Shown here in pieces: positions 1 through 9,006 of a DNA stretch of 21,722 bases. How positions within the stretch are numbered: position 1 is the stretch's first letter; each line of letters opens with the position of its first letter. A model generated the notes under the pieces. The model saw only the letters and a list, made by a program, of their open reading frames with translations, did no database searches and had not been told where the DNA came from. The DNA lies in NCBI RefSeq assembly GCF_000003605.2, contig NW_003140814.1, positions 252,209 to 273,930 on the forward strand, written 5' to 3'. The DNA is from Saccoglossus kowalevskii (Eukaryota; Hemichordata; Enteropneusta; Harrimaniidae). A program made the position numbers and the translations under genes.

Positions 1-509
1 CAGTTTTCATGCCGCATGGGACCTATTTCGGAAGTGATGTTCCATGATGACTGTCTGTACTTGGAGTTAAAGCCATAGTAGGGTTTAAAAGAGATTATCT
101 AAAAAACACGAGTGACCATCATGATTGTTTTATTTCAACTACAGGCTTTACTGTTGCTCGTACTCAAATAAATGTCTGGACTATTATCACAAGACGACGA
201 GCGAATTGTATAATTTTACGGCACATTGATTTTTTTCTCGCTCACTAATGTGTGTGGTTTCTCTGTTGTTATATAGTTCTTGTTCCGGAAAATGACCTGT
301 CTCTTTAATTACACATAAGTTACAGGTTGGGTTTTATATGCCTTGACATGTTGTGACTAATAAGTGACCATACCTATTTAGTGATTTCTAAATATTCTAT
401 TTACTTTGTTGTTTTCTCCCAAAGTGGACCAACTCATTTCAATCTGCACAGTGCACGTTTCGTGTTGTATACGGTGCATAGGTTCATATTACTGATTGTT
501 TGTCTTTGT
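1..509. other. Non-coding stretch, nothing recognised
   Basis: No exon-like segment with splice borders and no repeat was recognised here. A 63-codon open frame at 381-572 has no family resemblance and partly overlaps satellite sequence, so it is treated as chance. The stretch lies upstream of the first recognisable exon of the CECR2-like gene, and whether it is intron or intergenic DNA cannot be told. Confidence 0.5.
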
Positions 510-745
510 CGTTCTTCTTTGAAACTGTTCAACCAAATGCTTTCATATTTGCAACACAGATTCTTGGGGTAGTCATCTGTCAGATTTGTTCATTTCGTGA
601 TGATATCTTAAATTCTATAATGTTGATGAATTTTTTTGTAATTTTTGGTAAATAGTGATATTTTCGACTTCTTGTTAAAAAACGAAAGTCCTTTGATACT
701 AATCATATTGTTCATTTTCTAATGATATTTTCAGTTCTTTAATTG
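510..745 (+). repeat. Partial ~157-bp satellite, about 1.5 diverged monomers
   Basis: This stretch matches the block at 21468-21722 in the same orientation. Shared landmarks are CAGATTTGTTCATTTC, a following 'gatatctt..aattct' stretch, TTTTTGGTAAA, and CGACTTCTTGTTAAAAA followed by a CTTTGATA-like stretch. Equivalent points (about 510 and 665) are some 155 bp apart, which agrees with the 157-bp period measured at the other end. A further truncated monomer (TTGTTCATTTTCTAATGATATTTTCA) follows at about 708 after an internal deletion. Nucleosome-sized satellites of this kind are common in bivalves (BIV160, pearl elements), but family identity is not established here. Confidence 0.75.
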
Positions 746-2108
746 GAAATGTACATTGCTAACAATGGAGCTATCTCAACCGACCGGCAGCTTGTTTCAT
801 CACAAATTCACAAAATAGTTCTTTTCATAGTCTGCACTTTCCTTCAGAAGACTGGGACAAATATAGCAAATTTTTTTGCAAAAAATCTGAAAATTGACTT
901 ACATTTGTTCTATTGGCTCCAAAATGAAGGTTCATTTTCAGGAATATTGAAGAATTTAAAAAAAAAATGCAGAGAAAATTTGGGTGAGAAAGTCTGGTAG
1001 TGAAAAGGTTAATATAAAATGTGTACATTACTTGACTTCTCTGTTTCTACTGAAATTTTTATCTTGGTTGAAATTGACTCTTCCCTTTTCTGTGACAACA
1101 TACACAAATACTGGTCTTGTCAGGCTTTGTTTGTTTGCTCAATGTCATTCCTATGAAATAAATCTTTACTTGTACATACACCAGACAGACACTGAGTTGA
1201 TAGTAAAAATGCATGCAGCCTTTACCAAATCCTTGCTTATAATAACCCAGCCACTTGCAGCGACTGCAGAAGGTGGATTACTTCCACATCATTTTTTCCT
1301 TCAGAATAAATACTTGTAACAGCTGTGTACATGTATGTACATGCGAGAGATGCAAGACCTGTTGATATATATTCAACCCATGTTAGATGGGGACTCATGC
1401 TATATGTATGTCTGTATGTCAGTCTGTACATTGTCTTTTTGTGTGAACCATCTTGTTTCATGCAAATCTTGAAAATGGTTTATTGGATTCAGATAAAATT
1501 ATGTGGTGAGGAACCATTGCAAAAGTTAATTTTAGGTGTATTTCTGAATTTATTAATTCACTTCTTTTTTATTTTTAGTGTATTTTAAATACCTGCATTT
1601 TGTTTTTTTTCAATTAACATGTAAATCAACTGCTAAAGAAGAATAAATCACTCCCAGACAGGAGACAATATTATGTTTATTTACACATTTATAATTACCA
1701 AAAACAAGCCACCAACTACTGCAACTGCTTGTTTACCAATAGGTCAATTTAACAATAGGTCATTGATACGACTTTACACCCTTCCCTCTATGATGCCATT
1801 GTTCAATGTGAATAGAAGTCATGCTTGCATTGAGAAAGTTATTCAGACGGGAGATGCGGAAATAAGTGGAAGAGGAAAACCTATCAATGGCTAAATTTTT
1901 TCCTGTGGTTGATCTCGGTGGTGTTTATGCCACTGTTTCTTTTTCAAATCTGTTTTACTATTCATTCACACTTCTTAGATTTCTGAACTAGGGTTGCATT
2001 TTATAACTGAATTTGAACAAACGCAGTACAAAACTGGCAGCCATCTTCAGACTCACAGGTGTCGTGCATTGCCACAACCACAACATGGCCGTGTTTACAT
2101 ACTTGCAT
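746..2108. other. Non-coding stretch, nothing recognised
   Basis: Several 60-110 codon open frames occur on both strands (for example 743-1000, 984-1319 and 1325-1588). None resembles a known domain, none has consistent splice borders, and they overlap each other on opposite strands, as expected by chance. A somewhat less AT-rich patch at 1690-1895 might be a fragment of an interspersed repeat, but no second copy was seen in the window. Confidence 0.45.
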
Positions 2109-2210
2109 TTACTATATTTTAGCTTGATTGGATTTTCGCTGAAAAGACTTTTTGGATGTTTTGTATAGAATTTATTTTCACTTTTTTTTGATTAGTTGAA
2201 TTGAGGGATT
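2109..2210 (+). mobile_element. Truncated MITE-like element, copy A of a three-copy family
   Basis: The core from about 2134 (CGCTGAAAAGACTTTTTGG, then ATGTTTTGTATAGAATTTATTTTCAC split across the next line) matches the element at 7248-7418 almost base for base for about 50 bp. The left part (TTTAGCTTGATTGGATTTTC) instead resembles the left part of the copy at 7547. The right half with its terminal inverted repeat is missing, so this copy is broken. No coding capacity is present. Confidence 0.6.
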
Positions 2211-2984
2211 AGTTGTACTTGTTTGATCAAAAAAAACTGAGACATGTAAATAAACAACATGCATATCTATGAATTTTGTTCAGATAAGCAATCGTAATGT
2301 ATTTGATTGCAGTTGAAACATGAATGTAGTTACTTTTAGAATTCAGTATTTTCCATGAATTTTACATTCTAATAGCTGTTTTTTGATTTATTGGGTTGGA
2401 TGAATAAACAGAAAAATGTATTTTCATTTTATTTTGACTAAATTTTATTTGTGGTGGGAAAAAAAAAATCCAACTAAAAAATTAATTATTTTTCTTTTTA
2501 GATGATTCCCATTTTTTTGTTACTTTTATATCGTTCCTACACAAATAGCAAATCCAGGTTGATTCTAGTATATCTTACAAATATGATAGAGTTACTGGTC
2601 TATCTATCTCTGGTCTTTCTATTTAATTTTTTTCCCATCCCAGTTGTAAACATTTTTTGCACTGAAAAGGCTTTGTCAATTCCGGTTGCTGGTACTTCTC
2701 TTGCAGACACGATTTGTCTGTCATTAAAATGAATATAATAATAAAATTATAGTCTGATCGTTTCATTCCTCTCTTGCATAATATTAGCATAATCTGGGTC
2801 ATGTGACCTGTCATTCATTTGGTGTATCAGTGTTGATTTTAGCCTGGATTAAATGACATTTTGAAAAATGAAGCTCGTTATCTTTTAAACACAATACTGA
2901 ATGTTACTGTGTTGGTTAAAATGTTGTCCACATGTCATGAAATACATTTTAAGTCTGTGCATTGATTCTGTTAAGATATGTGGG
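2211..2984. other. Non-coding stretch with one palindromic site
   Basis: No exon recognised. The only notable short site is GGTCATGTGACC at 2797-2808, an E-box-centred near-palindrome that can also be read as two nuclear-receptor half sites facing each other. Open frames at 2502-2732 and 2623-2814 overlap on opposite strands and look random. Confidence 0.45.
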
Positions 2985-3390
2985 GGTAGTGGCAATCAGG
3001 GTCTGGTTATCTGGCACTGTGCCCGTCTGGCTCCAAGTATCTGGCACTGTGCCAGTCTGGCTCCAAGTATCTGGCACAGTGCCAGTCTGGGTCTAGGAAT
3101 GTGGGGCAGTGCCAGTCTGGGTCTAGGAATCTGGCACAGTTTCAATCTAGGTCTAGGTATCTAGGACAGTGGCAGTCCTGGTCTACATGTAGGTATCTAG
3201 GACAGTGGCAGTCCTGGCCCAGGTATCTGAAATAGTGCCAGTCCTGGTCCAGGAATCTGTGGAAGTGCCAGTCCTGGTTCAGGAATCTGTGGCAGTGCCA
3301 GTCCTGATCCAGGAATTTGGGACAGTCATTCTGGTCCAGGAATCTGAAGCTGTTCTGGTCCAGGTATCTATGGGGACAGTACCAATGTGG
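2985..3390 (+). repeat. 30-bp minisatellite, about 13 units
   Basis: The units are built from CAGTGCCAGTCTGG, then GTCTAGGAAT, then CTGGCA, with a spacing of 30 bp. They drift along the array: the left units carry 'ctccaagtat', the middle 'gtctaggaat' and the right 'gtccaggaat'. Two units contain the perfect dyad CTGGCAC-N-GTGCCAG (3041-3055 and 3071-3085). Because 30 is divisible by three, frames stay open across the array and give 10-residue periodic peptides (2901-3164 and 3205-3441). These are by-products of the period, not evidence for a protein. The right end shows shortened units, typical of a decaying array edge. Confidence 0.9.
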
Positions 3391-5399
3391 TATGGTGCTA
3401 AAACACCGCTGGACTATCTCTCTTTTATTAGACTAACCTGATTGTTGGTAATTTAACAGTTTACCTAGACATGTTACATATCAATAATATTTCTCTCAAT
3501 GGTCACAACAAATAAACAGATTTGATCGTCAGCCAGCTGTTGTGTACAACACAGACCATAATATTATATGGGTTTAACTGATCGACATCTGCCAGTCAAA
3601 GTGATGTCGACTTAACACTCAAATTAGTTGTACACAAACTTATAGCATGACTCTACAATAAAAAATAAATTACACAAGTAAATAAAAACAATATCATATT
3701 AAATAATTTATTCATTCTATTTTTTTTTTTTTTTGAAAAAAAAATGCATATTTTTATTTTTTTCACTTAAATGTCTTCTCCACAGTCGAGTCCTTATTAT
3801 ACTTGTAGTACAATATAAATGAAAAGTCAAATTCTGTTTCAATAAATGTAATATACAAATATAAATGGCATTCTCTAATCTAACAAATATCTATAGAAAA
3901 CAAAACGAACGACAGGATTATCCACCTCTGAATACAATGGTCTTTATCCTCACACCAAAAGAATATTTGTGGTATTCCAATTACACATAATTTTACACCA
4001 AAGAACTACATAAATGCCCGCCTGTGCTCAGTTCTGTTGTTGACCTTTTGACGGTGCAACAGGTGGTGTGTTATATTCGGAGCTTATTTAGACGCTAAAC
4101 ATAACATACCTACTCCATTTCGTATATTTAATATTGTGTATTTCCATTGAATGTAATATCTGTCTGATTGAATTTGAATAATTGCCATTTCAATTTAACA
4201 TTTGTTAACATACGCAGTCATTATGTTGTCGTTGAGTGATGTGCAGTACAAACTCAGATGTGGGAATCATTATTTTTTTTCGGTTTTTACTTTTTTGTGT
4301 GTGTGTGTGTGTTTATAATTTTATTGTTGTACCTTTCGTGTTGATCAAAACAAATATGCAAATTGTTGTATGATAAATGTGTTGTCTGCTGGTGATGACG
4401 AAACAGTATGATGACGGTGTCAATGATGGCGGAGTTAATTCCAAGCAAACAGTGGCTGATTTACTTATATATAAATTATGTTTAAATGATATTTTGGAAA
4501 TATGTGACTGAGTTGCAGGTGCGTCAGGGTTTTGAACTATAGTCATTTATACATCTGAGCCACAGATTAGAATAAATAGAGCTAAAACTTTATCAACCAA
4601 ATATTAATTTTTATTTTCAATTTTGATTTCATGTTTATTGACAGTTTTTAAATTCTATTCGGCAGCTGTTTGGTTTGTCCTCATTTCACCAGTATGCCCG
4701 GATTAAAACAAACAAATAAATCCAAGCACTGTTGTGTAAAATTGTAATTAAATGTGGATCAGTGTTGGCTGGAGCGGTGAAACACAGATTAAAAAAGTTA
4801 GTAGCTTATTATCTATGCTTTTTATGGGATTAGTTTTTGCTAAAAATGAGGTTATATTTTAACAGAAACATCAAATATTATCATTACACTGATTTGATAA
4901 GGGCATAATATTTATGTTTGTAAGTCAAGTGTTCAATATGGTTTTAAATTATTAACCTTATTAAGCTTGGCGGTTCTTGTAAAACCAAATTTATGGGATT
5001 ATCTTTTTTTTTGTTTTTTATATCAAAGTACAGATACATTTATTCAATTATTATAATATGTGGCAATCAATATTGCATAATGTGAAGTCTATGTTGTACA
5101 GTTATTATATATGAATGCTTATGTGAAGAGAAATGTTATAATTCATTAAAACAGACACCCTTGCAGTTTATAGTGTAATTAAACACAACTGACTAATAAA
5201 AAACTTATTTGCATTACAAAATAAAACTAAACATTGAAATGAGAAATTTTACAGAAAACATGCATTAAAAGTTAATTTTAAACGCGTTTTGAGTTCATAG
5301 CTTTTAGATCAGATCTTTTCGCCTAAATTTGTCTGCACTTTTTGACTCCTGTGTGTGAAGCTTTGTGGGAGTCTTTGCAGTTTATGTGTCTCTATGTGT
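3391..5399. other. AT-rich non-coding stretch with simple repeats
   Basis: No exon or gene was recognised in about 2 kb. It contains a T15-G-A9 tract at 3720-3744, which could fold on itself, and a short (GT)8 microsatellite at 4297-4312. Stop codons are dense in all frames apart from a 77-codon minus-strand frame at 4313-4546 without family resemblance. Confidence 0.5.
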
Positions 5400-5800
5400 G
5401 TGTATGTGTATCTGTTCCACCGATATCTCAAGAACCATATGTGGGATTTTGATGTAACTTGGTACAAAGATGCTCTGGCCTAATGCACAGATTTGATTAG
5501 GTTTCGGTTCAGATCCATGCAAATTAATTACCTAATTATGCATTCTAATTAGCCAATTTTTAGCTTTTGCATAACTTTTCCAATCATATCCCAAGAATAT
5601 CTCATTGTATTTTGATGAAATTTGGTGCATATAGTAGTTGCACAGACATAATCAGCAAATACATGATTTTTGATCAATTTTAGCAATCAATTCTCTGTAC
5701 AGCTGTTATATGATTTGCAAAGTAATTAAACAATTTCTATCCATTGCAATATCTCGAGCTGCTTGATGCCTGCATGTTCTGTAATAACCATCAGACCTCA
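5400..5800 (+). repeat. 163-bp tandem repeat, about 2.5 diverged monomers
   Basis: The landmark ATATCTCAAG / ATATCCCAAG / ATATCTCGAG occurs at 5423, 5586 and 5749, giving two equal spacings of 163 bp. After it the first two monomers share a TTTTGATG-x-AA-x-TTGGT segment and similar downstream AT-rich sequence. The third is truncated and diverged. Monomer length and the TTTGAT...TTGGT segment recall the ~157-bp satellite at the window ends, so the two could be distant members of one superfamily; that link is an inference. Confidence 0.7.
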
Positions 5801-6056
5801 TTTCTTTAGGACTCCAATGTCCTTGGCTCATGGGAGTTCTTTTTAAGTTTTCCTTGATTTCTTATATTATTCAATATTTCTGGAAATGAACCCAAATTTT
5901 TGAGCTAACAGACAAAATTTGAGTCAATTTTCATTTTTTACTCAAAACATTTGGCTATTTTGTTCCATTCTTCTGAATGAAATTGACTACAAACATGTCT
6001 ATTTTGTGAATTTGTGATGAAACTGGTGGGGAAGACGTTAATATTTTTTTTATAGG

Positions 6057-6267
6057 TACTGTAAAATGACTAATTTTCACTGGGTTTAAATTTCACTGAT
6101 TTACCATTTCGGGCATATTCAGTGGATTTAAATTCACGGTTTCGCCATTTAGATAATGTGTTCTATGCTAAATTTTACATATTCACTGTGTTTTAATTTA
6201 GCGCATTTTTCCAGTCAGCAAAATAAGCTAAATTAAAACCCAGTGAATAATTACCCCCTTTACAGTA
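6057..6267. mobile_element. 211-bp MITE-like element with terminal inverted repeats
   Basis: The left end reads TACTGTAAAATGAC...TTTTCACTGGGTTTAAAT. The reverse complement of the right end reads TACTGTAAAGGGGG...TTATTCACTGGGTTTTAAT, giving imperfect terminal inverted repeats of about 40 bp. The terminal TA at both ends would fit a TA target duplication, as in Tc1/mariner-type elements, with the element proper starting CTGTAAA. The internal part is short, AT-rich and non-coding, so the element would be non-autonomous. Superfamily assignment rests only on the TA and is tentative. Confidence 0.7.
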
Positions 6268-7002
6268 CATCTTACCTTAATATTTTATTGACTATACGAA
6301 AATCGTTGTACCATAACCTACCTGAGAGGGAGCCCTGCAAAGCCACTTCATCTGAAAGTGACTTTTTACTATAGGAACCATTTTCATAAAAACATACATT
6401 AGTTCATATATATGTAGAGTCAACTCGTGTAGTCGCGTCTTAATTTCTCTGTTCACGTATGTAAATCTGCTCTACAAACTCATCGTTTAGTATCGAGCAC
6501 TCTCACCTGGAATAATCGACTACCTTCCTATATATATATATATTTAGTGGGTTTTGATAACAACATAATATAAAAGTATTCGATAAAAATCAAAAAAACT
6601 GATGATACAGTTTGAAAGACAACTAGCTTTAAGAAGACTAACAACTCTCCTAACGACGAATTACAATTGTTTATGTTTACTCTGAATATCATCAAGTCTT
6701 TAACTAATATGCAGCTCTATGTTCAATAAAATGTCTTGAGTCTGTTGTATACAAGAAAGAGTTCTTTTGACCTCTTTAAATTGTTATTTTGTTGTTAAAA
6801 TTGTTCTTTCAAAAATACTCACGCTTCGCAAACATAAAATTGATGTAGTAGTTAACCATTGAATATTAGTACACAATTTGTCTGCTTATTGCCAACGCGT
6901 TCTGCTATTCAGACCCCATCTATCAACGTCTTGTCATTCCATGAATTAATGTAAGCTGATAACAGTTTGAAGAATAGAGATGATAAACCTGGTCAAGTTA
7001 TT
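6268..7002. other. Non-coding stretch, nothing recognised
   Basis: AT-rich sequence with a short (TA)n run near 6529-6542. No exon-like segment or repeat copy was recognised. Confidence 0.5.
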
Positions 7003-7022
7003 TGACCCCTGACCCTTGACCT
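7003..7022 (-). promoter_or_regulatory. Tandem DR1 nuclear-receptor-like half sites
   Basis: The plus strand reads TGACCC-C-TGACCC-T-TGACCT, three half sites separated by single bases. On the minus strand this is AGGTCA-A-GGGTCA-G-GGGTCA, two overlapping DR1 arrangements. DR1 is the classical layout bound by RXR heterodimers, HNF4 and COUP-TF. Function is inferred from sequence only, and TGACC-rich runs also occur in interspersed repeats. Confidence 0.3.
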
Positions 7023-7247
7023 TTGGTTGTCATGGTATCTTGTATTACTTGCATTTATGACCACTTAAGTGATAACATTTTCCATTGAATAAAATTAAAA
7101 AACAATTTTCAACAAATTTGAAATAGTTATTCGGGTTGTTAACAATGATGATGAATTGTTAGCATCTGCCTCTTATCCAAGGACAATTTTTTTTAAAGGA
7201 AAATAAAAGAAAAAAAAGAAAAAATTGCATTTGTGTTTTTCAACAAA

Positions 7248-7418
7248 TACTGTGGAATACTTTATTTTTTGCTGAAAAGGCTTTTTGGGCGTTTTGTATG
7301 GAATTTATTTTCACTGGTTTTTGACGAGTTTAATGTGAAATATAGGAAAAAAAGTATATTCGCTGGATTTTATTTTCACAGAATCATCCCTTCAGCGAAA
7401 ATAAAGTATTCTACAGTA
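7248..7418. mobile_element. 171-bp MITE-like element, copy B (complete)
   Basis: The left end TACTGTGGAATACTTTATTT and the reverse complement of the right end TACTGTAGAATACTTTATTT match over about 30 bp, continuing into TTGCTGAAAAGG / TCGCTGAAGGG. Both ends carry TA, consistent with a TA target duplication. The interior is shared with the copies at 2109 and 7547. An open frame across it (7233-7544) has no family resemblance, runs past the element's end and is not a transposase. This is the best-preserved copy of the family in the window. Confidence 0.8.
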
Positions 7419-7443
7419 GTCCTTCATATGCATGACCCTCTGG

Positions 7444-7467
7444 AAAGGTCGCACATCCTGGTACTTT
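7444..7467 (+). repeat. 24-bp segment matching the 62-bp satellite unit
   Basis: AAAGGTC-G-CACATCCTGGTACTTT here matches, with one mismatch, the segment AAAGGTC-A-CACATCCTGGTACTTT that recurs in the array at 21111-21470. A match of 23 in 24 bases across 13.7 kb is unlikely by chance. The segment is single copy here, so it may be a remnant of the same interspersed repeat that was later amplified downstream. Confidence 0.65.
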
Positions 7468-7546
7468 GCTCTATTAGCAGAGCATACTCTTATGTAAAAG
7501 ACAGCCGAGTTTATAAACAAATAAGACCTGTTCTCTTTATTTAGTG

Positions 7547-7725
7547 GACTGTAAACAAATTAGCTGGAATTAATTTTCTCTGAAAAAACATTTTGGGTGT
7601 TTTGGGTGTTTAGTTCAGTTGAATGTAAAATATAGAAAAAAAGGCATATGCACTGAATATTATTTTAAATAAATCATCTCTTCAGCAAAAATAGCTTTTG
7701 TGAGAATATGCAGTATTTTACAGTA
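7547..7725. mobile_element. Diverged MITE-like element, copy C
   Basis: It shares with the copy at 7248 the segments CATTTTGGGTGTTTTG, GAATGTAAAATATAGAAAAAAAG, ATCATCTCTTCAGCAAAAATA and a right end TTTTACAGTA. The left end GACTGTAAACAAATTAG is more diverged, and an insertion (agcttttgtgagaatatg) separates the right-hand core from the terminus. It lies about 130 bp from copy B in the same orientation, so either two insertions or a local duplication is possible. Confidence 0.65.
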
Positions 7726-8077
7726 TAATAAATACAATTTTTGTTTCATGTCTGTTTCTTTTATAGACACGCTTCTAATAAAGCAATTATGGTAGTTGTC
7801 ACCGACATTTAACAATGTTGTCCGTCCCTACACATGTTTTATTGATGTTCTATTTACCTGTCTGTGAATGGTGACCCTTGTTTTTTTAGAAATAATTTAT
7901 TTGATTATGTAAATGTCGTCTATGATCAATCTTAGTCATATTTCAGTGGTCGAACATACATGGTAATACACATATTTTTTGTTTATGGTCACTTCTTTTG
8001 GAGATGTGCGTCTGATAAAAGCAGATCTATGTGTATACATGTGCTGATATTTTTTTTCTTCCTTTTTTATCTTACAG
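7726..8077 (+). other. Intron end upstream of the first recognised exon
   Basis: Nothing coding is seen before the acceptor. The 3' end is a good vertebrate/invertebrate-type acceptor: a T-rich tract (ATTTTTTTTCTTCC at about 8049-8062, then TTTTTTATCTTACAG) ending in AG at 8076-8077. The upstream partner exon must end with two bases of a split codon; none was found in 1-7725. Confidence 0.6.
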
Positions 8078-8186
8078 ACCTAGTAATTGGGAAGAGCATG
8101 TCAGTAGGTTTTTAAAAGACAGACAAATTCCCTGCAATTCCTTTGGGGAAGGAATACCGTTTGTGAGTTTGTCATGTGAAAATAAA
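8078..8186 (+). CDS. CECR2: CECR2-like protein, internal exon A (DDT-like region)
   Basis: This is the first recognised exon of a chromatin-remodelling factor of the CECR2/DDT-WHIM family, which partners ISWI-type ATPases in the nucleus. It gives 36 residues plus one base of a split codon: PSNWEEHVSRFLKDRQIPC... followed by ...FVSLSCENK. The pattern (aromatic near the start, V-S-R-F-L helix, then F-x-S-L-S-x-x-x-K) fits the end of the DDT-like region of CECR2, where a similar helix and a 'F..L....' turn precede the WHIM1 helices. The acceptor is TTACAG/A. The donor is chosen at 8187 (GTAGGT): only this one gives phase 0 and stays open into the next exon, while the GTAATT donor four bases later leads to a stop. 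The previous exon is missing from the window. The family call depends mainly on the downstream exons. Confidence 0.7.
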
Positions 8187-8868
8187 GTAGGTAATTTTAC
8201 TTGCATTTCAGTTACAATAATTACTGATTAATACTTGGTGTTCTTCCTAGGATTTTGGTCAAGGATGGTGGGTAATTTGCATAATAATAAGCATATGATT
8301 TACATAATTGATTCGTAATGTGTGTAGATTTTTTTTAATTTTTTTTAATTGCTCATACATTTTTTCGGTAGTTTTGACATAGTGTAATGATTAGAGACCA
8401 AAACTTTCAATGAGTATATGTTGACCCATATAAACTTAACAGCCTTAGGTTATTGTTTATGAACAGCGAGTATGCATCTCATAGAACAATAGCTATCATC
8501 GTAGACAAAGGTAAAGGTGTGGAAATTATCGATGGAACCCACACATGTTTTAGTTTACTTTTACGATTACGTCATTGTTACATTTAGCTACAATGTTATA
8601 GCGTTCAGCCAACTGTATGGTTTACCGCTCAAATTTTGTTATTGTTGCAATCTATCACTTTGCTGTTGTGCCACCATCTTGTTATCTCTTGGTGTGTTCG
8701 AAATAAAACTATCGAATGGAAGCACGGTGGTAATGATTTTGAGTGTGGCAGTGTGTCTAACATGGCGGTCTCTCAGAACAGCATGGCGGTCCTGCCACGC
8801 TGTTTGTATCCTTGGGAGAACACTAAATACTAATTAATTTATATTAATATTTATTAATATTTAATCAT

Positions 8869-9006
8869 ACTGTATTTACTCTAATAGTAACGCCTGCACA
8901 TACATAAATAACAGCCATATTTTAATGATTCAGCTTAAAATAGATGCGATTTGTTTGTTTATATGCACTACTATTAAAAATGCATTTCAAAAAGAATAAA
9001 TACGGT
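8869..9006. mobile_element. Possible 138-bp MITE-like element
   Basis: The left end ACTGTATTTACTCTAATAG and the reverse complement of the right end ACCGTATTTATTCTTTTTG match at 14 of the first 15 or so aligned bases after allowing transitions. The internal CACTACTATTA near 8966 partly mirrors CTAATAGTAACG near the left end. No target-site duplication was found, so the borders are approximate and the call is weak. Confidence 0.35.

Noticed and set aside
1690-1895. Possible exon in the 73-codon frame at 1673-1894
   Set aside because: The translation shows no domain likeness, and the ends lack suitable acceptor and donor sites.
2901-3441. Two open frames with 10-residue repeats (IWHSASLGLG-like and VPVLVQES-like)
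   Set aside because: They are translations of the 30-bp minisatellite in two frames, with no splice borders or family match.
7233-7544. 103-codon open frame over the MITE-like element
   Set aside because: It begins before and ends after the element, contains no transposase motif, and element copies at 2109 and 7547 do not preserve it.
1-8077. Search for the N-terminal exons of the CECR2-like gene
   Set aside because: I looked for a segment resembling the W-x-V-P-x-I...F start of CECR2 that ends with two bases of a split codon and a GT donor. None was convincing, so the 5' exons are likely upstream of the window.
8187-8190. Alternative donor at 8191 (GTAATT) for exon A
   Set aside because: Using it shifts the join to exon B and runs into a stop within a few codons, while the donor at 8187 gives a continuous frame.
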